A DNA stretch of 11,883 bases, taken from a bacterium (GTDB lineage Bacteria; Bdellovibrionota_C; UBA2361; SZUA-149). The notes under the pieces were generated by a model. That model ran no database searches and was not told the origin of the DNA. It saw nothing but the letters and a program-made list of their open reading frames with translations. Where the stretch lies: the NCBI GenBank assembly GCA_003230795.1, contig QIGM01000107.1, positions 1-11,883 of the forward strand, written 5' to 3'. Numbering within the stretch: position 1 is the stretch's first letter; every line of letters starts with the position of its first letter. Below, piece after piece: positions 5,354 through 11,883 of the stretch. Made by a program: the position numbers and the translations under genes.

Positions 5354-6204
5354 ACCTGCCCACTGTAGAGATAAGACCATACGCTGCAATTCGTTTCGCA
5401 AGCTACGGCGCCGCGTTCATAATTCTGGCTTTTAGCGTCTTTTTTCTCTGGAGCATCGCAAGCCAAGCCAATTCCGTTTTTAGTTTTTCATTTTGGTTAG
5501 AGCTACCCGAAAATGCAGGACGCTCCGGCGGGATCTATCCGGTCCTAGTTTCAACCTTCCTCATTGTGTCTGTCTGCGCTCTGATCTCTCTTCCTTTTGG
5601 ACTGGCAACTGCTGCCTTTCTTGTCGTATTCACGCGAGCAGACACCAGGCTTTCTCGTTGCCTTCGAATCTGTCTTGATGCGCTCGCAGCCACCCCGTCA
5701 ATAGTATTTGGACTCTTTGGTGCGGCGTTTTTCGGTGAACTACTTGGTCTCGGTTTCTCGATTCTCTCTGGTGGGCTAACGCTCGCTTGCATGATTCTTC
5801 CACTCTTAATTCGAATGACTGAAAAAGCGCTTCGCGAGGTCCCACAAGAATTCTCGCTTCAAGCGGAAGCTCTCGGATTCTCTCAGGTCAATCTATTTAT
5901 CAAGGTCTTGGTTCCTCTCGCTGCCCCTGCCCTCACGGCCACATTTATTCTCGGCATCGCGCGAGCTCTCGCAGAAACGGCAGCACTTCTCTTCACCAGC
6001 GGCTACGTGCTCCGAACCCCAGAATCCCTGCTAGACTCGGGCAGAACGCTCTCAATACATATCTTCGACCTCGCAATGAACGTCCCAGGCGGCGACGCCG
6101 CTGCATTTAGCAGTGCCCTTGCGTTGCTCTTAATACTGTTCATAATAAGCCTCGGCGCTACCTTATTTGAACGACGTTGGTCTTCGAGCCTGGAGTTACG
6201 ATGA
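5350..6204 (+). CDS. pstA: Phosphate ABC transporter permease PstA
   Basis: A 284-residue membrane protein, partner of PstC. Hydrophobic segments are seen at about residues 14-36 (FASYGAAFIILAFSVFFLW), 65-95, 108-135, 140-155, 190-225 and 255-275. The EAA loop reads QAEALGFSQVNLFIKVLVP near 172-190, followed by GIARALAETAALLFTSG, the PstA counterpart of the PstC signature. The segment AATPSIVFGLFG near residue 115 matches the conserved PS(I/V)(V/L)xGL motif of these permeases. ATG 5350 overlaps the pstC stop by 4 nt (ATGA) and has GGAG at 5338-5341 with an 8-nt spacer. The pstB start again overlaps its stop as ATGA, giving fully coupled translation. Confidence 0.9.
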   Translation: MNLPTVEIRPYAAIRFASYGAAFIILAFSVFFLWSIASQANSVFSFSFWLELPENAGRSGGIYPVLVSTFLIVSVCALISLPFGLATAAFLVVFTRADTRLSRCLRICLDALAATPSIVFGLFGAAFFGELLGLGFSILSGGLTLACMILPLLIRMTEKALREVPQEFSLQAEALGFSQVNLFIKVLVPLAAPALTATFILGIARALAETAALLFTSGYVLRTPESLLDSGRTLSIHIFDLAMNVPGGDAAAFSSALALLLILFIISLGATLFERRWSSSLELR

Positions 6205-7055
6205 AAAGAAATCAGATACGAATCGTTTCATCTGACCTCGAGGATGCCTCGTATGGAATCTGCGAGGATGGCGAGGAAGGTCTTGGGGGTTGCGCGACTC
6301 TAAGCGTAAACGATCTTAGTCTACACTACGGTTCACAACCTGCCTTTGAAAATGTCAGCGCCCATTTTAAGCCCTGCGCGATCACCTCGGTCATTGGACC
6401 CTCAGGCTGCGGTAAAACTAGTTTCCTTTACTCACTCAATAGACTGATTGATCTCTTCGACTCGGCTAGAGTTGAAGGAACAATACGATTTGGACGTCTT
6501 GAGATAAGCAATCCCGACTGCGACATAGTCGCGCTTCGTCGCCGAATGGGAATGATATTTCAGCAACCCCGCCCATTCCCTTTTTCGATACGGAAGAATT
6601 TCCACCTACCGCTTCGAGAACACGGCATGAAGGATTCTGGCGAAAGAGACGCCGTAATGGAAGATGCCCTCCGTAGTGTTGGCCTATGGCCTGAAGTAAA
6701 AGATCGCCTTTCCACATCAGCCTCTAATCTCTCCGGCGGTCAACAACAGCGTCTTTGCATTGCACGCACGCTCGCTCTAAAACCGGAAGTACTCCTACTC
6801 GATGAGCCCTGTAGCGCTCTCGACCCTATCGCGGCTGGAGTTGTTGAGGAGTTGATCTGTTCCTTACGTGGACGCTTCACGGTCATCGTGGTGACGCATA
6901 ACCTTTCTCAGGCAAGGCGAATATCTGATGATGCGGCGGTGTTTTGGATACGTGACGGCGTAGGAACGCTTGTTGAACACGGCCCAGCAAATCAAATATT
7001 CGAACAGCCTGAGCAAGAGATCACAGCCGCCTACGTGAGCGGTCTTCGCGGATAG
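6201..7055 (+). CDS. pstB: Phosphate ABC transporter ATP-binding protein PstB
   Basis: A 284-residue ATPase of the phosphate importer. The nucleotide-binding domain has Walker A GPSGCGKT (66-73), a Q-loop in MIFQQPRPFPFSIRKN (118-133) with the PstB-like PxPFP sequence, the ABC signature LSGGQ (177-181), Walker B VLLLDEP (197-203) and H-loop His233. Residues 1 to about 32 are an acidic extension before the domain begins at TLSVNDLSLHYG; usual PstB proteins are about 250-260 residues and lack most of this. I take ATG 6201 rather than the TTG at 6177, because GGAG at 6192-6195 sits 5 nt before it and it forms the ATGA overlap with pstA. The operon ends here: no phoU follows, and the next gene is convergent 27 nt away. 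Confidence 0.92.
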   Translation: MKRNQIRIVSSDLEDASYGICEDGEEGLGGCATLSVNDLSLHYGSQPAFENVSAHFKPCAITSVIGPSGCGKTSFLYSLNRLIDLFDSARVEGTIRFGRLEISNPDCDIVALRRRMGMIFQQPRPFPFSIRKNFHLPLREHGMKDSGERDAVMEDALRSVGLWPEVKDRLSTSASNLSGGQQQRLCIARTLALKPEVLLLDEPCSALDPIAAGVVEELICSLRGRFTVIVVTHNLSQARRISDDAAVFWIRDGVGTLVEHGPANQIFEQPEQEITAAYVSGLRG

Positions 7056-7082
7056 CGACGGCCTGACATTTTTCGGCGCACC

Positions 7083-7385
7083 TTAAACTGGTGGATCGAA
7101 CTTTCGCTTCTCTCGTTCGGGATGCTCTCTATAAAGAATGCTTACATTACCTATCACGCCCGCTATATGCGCCTCACTCGCATTCGCAATTTCTTCAGTA
7201 AGCGCCTTGCGATCTTCTTTTCCGTCGACAAATTTTATCTTTATCAACTCGTGATGAAGAAGCGCCTGCTTAATTTCATCCACTAAGCCAGCGCTCACAC
7301 CATCCTTGCCGACCATAACCAAAGGATTAAGATTATGAGCGTTTGCTCTTAGGTATTTTCGTTGTTTCGAAGTGAGTTCGCTCAT
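7083..7385 (-). CDS. yhbY: YhbY-type (CRM domain) ribosome-associated RNA-binding protein
   Basis: A 100-residue protein made of one CRM domain, the small alpha-beta fold of E. coli YhbY and plant CRS1. Visible are LTSKQRKYLRANAHNLNPLV (4-23), the glycine loop VGKDGVS that replaces the GxxG RNA-contact loop, LVDEIKQALLHHELIKIKF, a helix EEIANASEAHIAG, and the last strand GNVSILYRE. YhbY associates with pre-50S ribosomal particles; a comparable role is expected here. ATG 7385 is clear from the domain start, but its upstream sequence lacks a good ribosome site. It is the third gene of the minus-strand unit, 24 nt behind the GH63 gene, so translation may depend on read-through or coupling. It converges with pstB across only 27 nt, and I see no clear terminator there. 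Confidence 0.92.
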   Translation of the reverse strand: MSELTSKQRKYLRANAHNLNPLVMVGKDGVSAGLVDEIKQALLHHELIKIKFVDGKEDRKALTEEIANASEAHIAGVIGNVSILYREHPEREKRKFDPPV

Positions 7386-7409
7386 TATACAATTTATCCA
7401 AGTGAGGGT

Positions 7410-10091
7410 TTACTTGCTCCCTTTCTTTTTACTACAATCTTCTAAGAAACTGTCCTGCGTTTTCGTTCTATCGCTCCTTGGCTGAATTAGTTTGGCTACC
7501 AAGCCGGTCCAACCCGTTTGGTGTGACGCTCCAACTCCACGGCCATTGTCGCCGTGGAAAAATTCATAAAATAGAATATTGTCGCGAAAGTTCGGGTCAC
7601 TCTGCATGCGCTCATACTGTTCATACACAGGCCTCCTCCCCGATTCGTCCATCGTAAAGATACGAATCAGTCTACGCGAAATTTCCTCAGCGGCATCAAG
7701 AAGTGTCACCTTCTCTCCTGAGCCGACTGGGCACTCTACTTTAAAATCATCTCCATAGTAGTGGTGAAACTTCTGCAATGATTCAATTAGAAGATAATTC
7801 ACCGGAAACCAAATCGGGCCACGCCAATTCGAGTTTCCTCCAAACATTGTCGTATCTGACTCTGCAGGCTGATACCCTACCGAGGACTTAGTACCGGCCA
7901 TATCAAATTGATACGGATTCTCCTCATGGTATTTGGAGAGCGCTCTGATACCGAAATCGGAGAGAAATTCTTCGGGGTCAAGCATGCGTTGAAGAAGCGC
8001 TTTCATTCGATGTCCGCGAAGCAGAGAAAGAAGCCGACGCTCACCACGTCCTGGCTCATGCCATCTACTCACTAAATCAGCAAGGTCCGGTCGATACTTT
8101 AAGAACCACTCCATACGCCTTCTAAATCCGGGAAGGCGCTCAAGCATTTCGGGTTCAAGCGTCTCTACTGCAAAAAGAGGAATAAGGCCCACCATAGAGC
8201 GGACTCGCAGAGGATGCACTTCTCCATCTGGCATCTTAAGTACATCATAGTAGAATTTGTCTTCAGCATCCCAGAGGCCAACACCTTCACCAGCGATGTT
8301 GGTCATTGATTCTGCAATATGTAAAAAGTGCTCAAAGAACTTCGAGGCGATATCTTCGTAGGCAGGATTTTTTAAGGCGAGCTCTAAAGCAATCCGCATC
8401 AAGTTGAGCGAATACATCGCCATCCAACTCGTGCCGTCAGCCTGGTTAATGTGCCCACCCGTCGGTAGCGGAGCACTGCGATCAAACACCCCGATATTAT
8501 CAAGCCCAAGAAATCCACCTTGGAAAATATTCTTCCCTTCGGCATCCTTACGATTCACCCACCAGGTGAAATTCAACATCAGCTTATGGAATACTCTTTC
8601 TAAGAACTGATAGTCAGCCTTGTCGCCGTTTAGTTTTTTATCAATCTGAAACACTCGCCAAGTCGCCCAAGCGTGTACCGGGGGATTTACATCACCAAAA
8701 GCCCACTCGTAGGCTGGCAATTGCCCGTTCGGATGCATGTACCACTCACGAGTCATGAGAATCAGCTGCTCTTTCGCAAATTCTCGATCCACCATCGCCA
8801 GGGGAATACAGTGAAACGCGAGATCCCAGGCGGCGTACCAGGGGTATTCCCACTTATCCGGCATTGAAATTATCTCTTTGTTATAGAGATGTCTCCAATC
8901 GGCATTTCGTCCATGACGTCGATGCTCGGGTGGATCCGGCTGACTCGGATCTCCGTCGATCCATCGCCGTACGTCAAAGTGATAGAATTGCTTCGTCCAA
9001 AGCATGCCCGCAAATGCCTGCCGCTGCACATTACGCAAATCCGGATCAGCAACGTCAGCCTGAATCTCTTTGTAGAACTCGTTCGCTTCTTCAAGCGCTT
9101 TTTCAAACACCCTGGAAGCGTCCTCGAGGGGATTACTCACGGCAGCATCGGTAAGCCTGGCATAAATCGAAACGCTTTCCCCTGCCGGAACAGTAAAGCT
9201 TTGATGGTAGCCGGCCTTGGTTCCACGACCCGCCTGCAGTGCGGTCTTGTCGTTATTAACGACATATTCATGGAACCCATCCTTGCAGATCGCATGAGAA
9301 ATCTCAGAGCCGAAAAGCCGACGATGATTTGTTTCATTCTCGCAGAACATTAGCTCTGATTCTGAACTCGCGTAAAAATGGAAGGTTCCCAAACGGGGAT
9401 GTTCTGCTTCCACACTCCCGTCTTTCAGCATCGTCATCGTAGGAGCGGGATCGTCTTTCTCCCAGGCCCAGGTGTTTCGAAACCAGAGTTGAGGAATGAT
9501 ATCGATCTGCGAATCTTCAGGACCGTGATTTAAGGCGGTCACTTTCAAATAGACATCATTGGGAGTGGGCTTCGCGTATTCGATCGTCACATCGAAATAT
9601 CGATTCTCCTCGAAAACACCCGTATCAAGAAGTTCAAACTCAGGCTTATCCTTACCAATCTTCCCATTCTCTTCAACAAGACGCTGATAGGGAAACTCCA
9701 CTTGCGGATACTTATAGAGCATCTTCATGTAGGAGTGGGTGGGAGTGCTATCTAAGTAGTAGTAATACTCCTTAACATCTTCTCCGTGGTTGCCCTCGTT
9801 ACCAGTAAGGCCGAACAAACGTTCCTTGAGAATTGGATCTTTCCCATTCCAGAGAGCAACGTTCATGCAGAGCCGTTGCTTCCAATCCGAGATTCCGCCT
9901 AAACCATCCTCGCCCCAACGATAGGCTCGAGATCGCGAGGCATCATGACTCACATACTCCCAGGCAGTACCTCCGGGACTATAATCCTCTCGAACTGTCC
10001 CCCACTGCCGCTCTGCCAAATAAGGCCCCCAGCGTTTCCACTCTGGCGTTCCATTACCTGCCTGCTCTAATCGTTTCTTTTCAGTCGACAT
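7410..10091 (-). CDS. Long-form GH63 family glycoside hydrolase (glucosidase, MGH-like)
   Basis: An 893-residue protein without signal peptide or membrane segment, hence probably cytoplasmic. The N-terminal part (about 1-340), with RWGPYLAERQWGTVREDYS, NEGNHGEDVKEYYYYLDSTP and QLWFRNTW, is the beta-sandwich typical of the long bacterial 'glucosidase' group. The C-terminal part (about 350-870) is the (alpha/alpha)6 barrel. The family signature WDLAF (422-426) is present. By analogy with mannosylglycerate hydrolase and Cwh41, Asp531 in LGLDNIGVFDR is the likely general acid and Glu843 in FYEFFHGDNGRG the likely base. GH63 enzymes invert alpha-glucosidic or related bonds; the substrate here (alpha-glucan, glucosylglycerate/mannosylglycerate or another oligosaccharide) is unknown. 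ATG 10091 is preferred over ATG 10121: AGGA lies 5 nt before it, immediately after the stop of the ABC gene. It sits 7 nt behind that gene, in one operon. Confidence 0.9.
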   Translation of the reverse strand: MSTEKKRLEQAGNGTPEWKRWGPYLAERQWGTVREDYSPGGTAWEYVSHDASRSRAYRWGEDGLGGISDWKQRLCMNVALWNGKDPILKERLFGLTGNEGNHGEDVKEYYYYLDSTPTHSYMKMLYKYPQVEFPYQRLVEENGKIGKDKPEFELLDTGVFEENRYFDVTIEYAKPTPNDVYLKVTALNHGPEDSQIDIIPQLWFRNTWAWEKDDPAPTMTMLKDGSVEAEHPRLGTFHFYASSESELMFCENETNHRRLFGSEISHAICKDGFHEYVVNNDKTALQAGRGTKAGYHQSFTVPAGESVSIYARLTDAAVSNPLEDASRVFEKALEEANEFYKEIQADVADPDLRNVQRQAFAGMLWTKQFYHFDVRRWIDGDPSQPDPPEHRRHGRNADWRHLYNKEIISMPDKWEYPWYAAWDLAFHCIPLAMVDREFAKEQLILMTREWYMHPNGQLPAYEWAFGDVNPPVHAWATWRVFQIDKKLNGDKADYQFLERVFHKLMLNFTWWVNRKDAEGKNIFQGGFLGLDNIGVFDRSAPLPTGGHINQADGTSWMAMYSLNLMRIALELALKNPAYEDIASKFFEHFLHIAESMTNIAGEGVGLWDAEDKFYYDVLKMPDGEVHPLRVRSMVGLIPLFAVETLEPEMLERLPGFRRRMEWFLKYRPDLADLVSRWHEPGRGERRLLSLLRGHRMKALLQRMLDPEEFLSDFGIRALSKYHEENPYQFDMAGTKSSVGYQPAESDTTMFGGNSNWRGPIWFPVNYLLIESLQKFHHYYGDDFKVECPVGSGEKVTLLDAAEEISRRLIRIFTMDESGRRPVYEQYERMQSDPNFRDNILFYEFFHGDNGRGVGASHQTGWTGLVAKLIQPRSDRTKTQDSFLEDCSKKKGSK

Positions 10092-10098
10092 ATCGTTC

Positions 10099-11883
10099 CT
10101 AGTTCGGCACACGCCTTTCATCGCTACGCGTATCTACGTCGTTGGCAGACAAAATCTCTCCTGTCTGCACCTTCCAAAGCGAGGCATACACTCCGTCCCT
10201 CGCGATGAGATCTTGGTGCGTCCCGCTTTCTTTTAGCCTTCCATTCTCAAGCACAAAAATAGCATCCGCATGCCGCACAGTAGAAAGCCGATGTGCAATC
10301 ACCACTAAGGTTCTCGAATGTGCAATTTTATACATCGCACGCTGGATCGCTGCCTCTGTTTCATTATCAACAGAAGAGGTAGCCTCATCGAGAACAAGAA
10401 TTGGGGAATTCTTCAGCACGGCCCGCGCAATGGATATTCTCTGCCGTTGACCGCCGGATAACTTCTGCCCCCTTTCCCCAACTAGAGTTTCATAGCCCAG
10501 AGGCATGGCCGCGATAAAACTATCGGCCTCAGCAATCTTCGCTGCATGTTCAATATCTTCAGCGCTGGCACCGGGTCGACCATACTCGATATTCTCTCTG
10601 ACGCTTCCATCGATAAGAAAGACGTCCTGACTAACGAGAGCAATCGAAGCTCGCAAGTCACCCTGAGAGAGTTTACGAATGTCAATTCCATCAATGCGAA
10701 TTGCGCCAGATGCGAGTTCATAAAACCGCAATAGCAGTTTTACTAGAGTTGTTTTGCCCGAACCCGTCGAGCCCACTATCCCGATGGTCTGTCCCGATTC
10801 AATCCTTATCGATAGATCCGAAATCGTCGGCGGCCCAGATTGATAGGCAAATGAAACTGCATCGAACTCGATACTACCCTTAATATCTCCTGGAGACACA
10901 GCATCAGCAGCATCCTGGATCGCAGGCACTCGATCGAGCACCGTAAAGATTCTCGCGGTAGACGCCATCGCTCGATGGTAGAGGTCGAGGGTGGTTCCAA
11001 GTCTCGTTAGCGGCCAAAGCAATCTTTGCGTCATAAAAACGAGAATACTGTAGGCTCCGACATTGAGCGTGCCTGCTGCCGCCTGCTGCCCGCCGTAGAC
11101 TAGTATCGCGGCGAAACCAATAACGATAATCATACGAATAAGCGGAACGAACGTCGCGCTCATGGAAATCGCAGACTTATTCTTTTCTCGGTACAAGTCA
11201 CTGACTTTGCGAATTCTGGAAGTTTCGTGAGATTCAGCCGTAAAGCTCTTCACCGTTGCCATACCGCCGAGTGAATTCGCTAATAGCGCGTTCACGAGAC
11301 CCGCTTGCTCACGGACCAATGCATACTTCGGAGCAATAAAGGCTTGAAAGCGAATCGAGCCAAGCGCGATCAGTGGCATCGGCACAAGCGCCATCCAGGC
11401 AAGAGAGGGAACGAGGAAAACAAATATTCCGCCGACGACTAGGATTGTGGTGAGCAGCAGAAGTATCTCATGCGCTCCGGTGTCGAGAAAACGCTCGAGT
11501 TGATTCACGTCGTCATTGAGAATCGACATTAACTCTCCGGTGCTTCGATCTTCAAAATAGCCCATCTCCAATTGCTGCAAATGGTCAAAGGCATCAACGC
11601 GCAAATCATGTTGCACCGATTGGGCTACGTTTCTCCAAGCTAGTGCATATTCAAAGAATGACTCGAATCCCCAAACAACAAGGGTAATACCGGCTAGTAT
11701 CCAGAGCTGTGCTGTAATATCTACAACACCAAATGTTGCGAGAAGAGAGTTCTCTTTTGACACGACAACGTCGACTGCAGTTCCAATAAGAACCGGCGGT
11801 GCAAGATCGAAGACTTTATTACTTATTGAGTAACAGCTCCCAAGCACAAGCGCGCGCTGGTGCCGACGAGCATAGCGAAATAA
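10099..11883 (-). CDS. ABC transporter with fused permease and ATPase domains (exporter type), 5' end outside window
   Basis: The frame is open to the right edge, giving 594 visible residues; upstream residues [12 protein letters not shown] continue the normal family N-terminus, so the GTG at 11847 is not the start and only a few residues are missing. Residues to about 310 are a type-1 exporter membrane domain with six hydrophobic segments (for example around 62-80, 140-175 and 250-285); the linker [20 protein letters not shown] is typical. The ATPase domain follows with Walker [10 protein letters not shown] (371-379), Q-loop in [17 protein letters not shown] (Gln419), signature LSGGQ (475-479), Walker B ILVLDE (495-500) with catalytic Glu500, and H-loop His531. 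This is the MsbA/multidrug half-transporter architecture, working as a dimer in the inner membrane; the substrate is unknown. It is the first visible gene of the unit with the GH63 enzyme (7-nt gap) and yhbY. Confidence 0.93.
   Translation of the reverse strand, partial: LFRYARRHQRALVLGSCYSISNKVFDLAPPVLIGTAVDVVVSKENSLLATFGVVDITAQLWILAGITLVVWGFESFFEYALAWRNVAQSVQHDLRVDAFDHLQQLEMGYFEDRSTGELMSILNDDVNQLERFLDTGAHEILLLLTTILVVGGIFVFLVPSLAWMALVPMPLIALGSIRFQAFIAPKYALVREQAGLVNALLANSLGGMATVKSFTAESHETSRIRKVSDLYREKNKSAISMSATFVPLIRMIIVIGFAAILVYGGQQAAAGTLNVGAYSILVFMTQRLLWPLTRLGTTLDLYHRAMASTARIFTVLDRVPAIQDAADAVSPGDIKGSIEFDAVSFAYQSGPPTISDLSIRIESGQTIGIVGSTGSGKTTLVKLLLRFYELASGAIRIDGIDIRKLSQGDLRASIALVSQDVFLIDGSVRENIEYGRPGASAEDIEHAAKIAEADSFIAAMPLGYETLVGERGQKLSGGQRQRISIARAVLKNSPILVLDEATSSVDNETEAAIQRAMYKIAHSRTLVVIAHRLSTVRHADAIFVLENGRLKESGTHQDLIARDGVYASLWKVQTGEILSANDVDTRSDERRVPN

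Noticed and set aside
7056..7082. Terminator between pstB and yhbY
   Set aside because: Only weak complementarity and no T-run follow; not supported.
8404..9353. Plus-strand open frames of up to 154 codons within the GH63 gene
   Set aside because: They are antisense to an intact, clearly conserved 893-residue protein; no domains or ribosome sites are seen.
11071..11090. 10-bp tandem repeat GCCTGCTGCC inside the ABC transporter gene
   Set aside because: The protein here ([16 protein letters not shown]) has normal family length, and 10 bp would shift the frame, so it is Ala/Gln/Gly codon coincidence rather than a duplication.
11845..11847. GTG as start of the ABC transporter
   Set aside because: The frame continues upstream to the window edge with family-typical residues, so the true start is outside.
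1..11883. CRISPR array, insertion sequence, prophage, toxin-antitoxin or defence system
   Set aside because: No spaced repeat array, transposase, integrase, phage protein or recognisable defence gene is present on either strand.

Overview
The window reads as ordinary chromosomal DNA of a diderm (Gram-negative-type) bacterium of moderate GC. The PstS-like protein has a plain signal peptide with no lipobox cysteine, as expected for a free periplasmic protein. The gene styles (long-form GH63 glucosidase, GT4 of a polysaccharide cluster, FMN nitroreductase, short cold-shock protein) fit an aquatic or soil bacterium. A Verrucomicrobia/PVC-like or proteobacterial host is possible, but there is no rRNA or other marker here, so taxonomy is a low-confidence guess.

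Layout from left to right: (1) 1-1691, minus strand: the 3' part of a surface-polysaccharide unit, an NAD-dependent sugar-nucleotide epimerase/dehydratase followed by a GT4 glycosyltransferase that runs off the left edge. The glycosyltransferase carries an exact 27-bp in-frame tandem duplication. (2) 1692-2514: a long gap holding possible coding remnants on the minus strand, a 16-bp tandem repeat, a perfect 28-bp palindrome and a hairpin-rich leader. (3) 2515-2706, plus strand: a 63-residue cold-shock-domain protein, followed by a terminator-like hairpin. (4) 2810-3415, minus strand: a nitroreductase-family flavoprotein. (5) 3416-3675: a divergent promoter region with dyads and a cluster of direct repeats. 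(6) 3676-7055, plus strand: a tightly overlapped pstS-pstC-pstA-pstB phosphate-import operon with no phoU in the window. (7) 7083-11883, minus strand: a three-gene unit transcribed as ABC exporter (5' end off the right edge), then an 893-residue GH63 glucosidase, then a YhbY-type ribosome-associated RNA-binding protein.

How the genes work together: PstS captures phosphate in the periplasm, PstC/PstA form the channel and PstB powers it; their overlapping starts indicate translational coupling. The epimerase probably supplies or modifies a nucleotide sugar for surface-glycan assembly, in which the GT4 would act. The ABC/GH63/YhbY unit is tightly spaced (7 and 24 nt), but the three proteins have no textbook common pathway.

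I found no mobile element, CRISPR array, defence system, tRNA or rRNA. The most distinctive structural theme is a set of exact short tandem duplications (27, 16 and 20 bp, plus an 11-bp partial) within about 3.3 kb, one of which changes a protein. No clearly novel biological system is evident.
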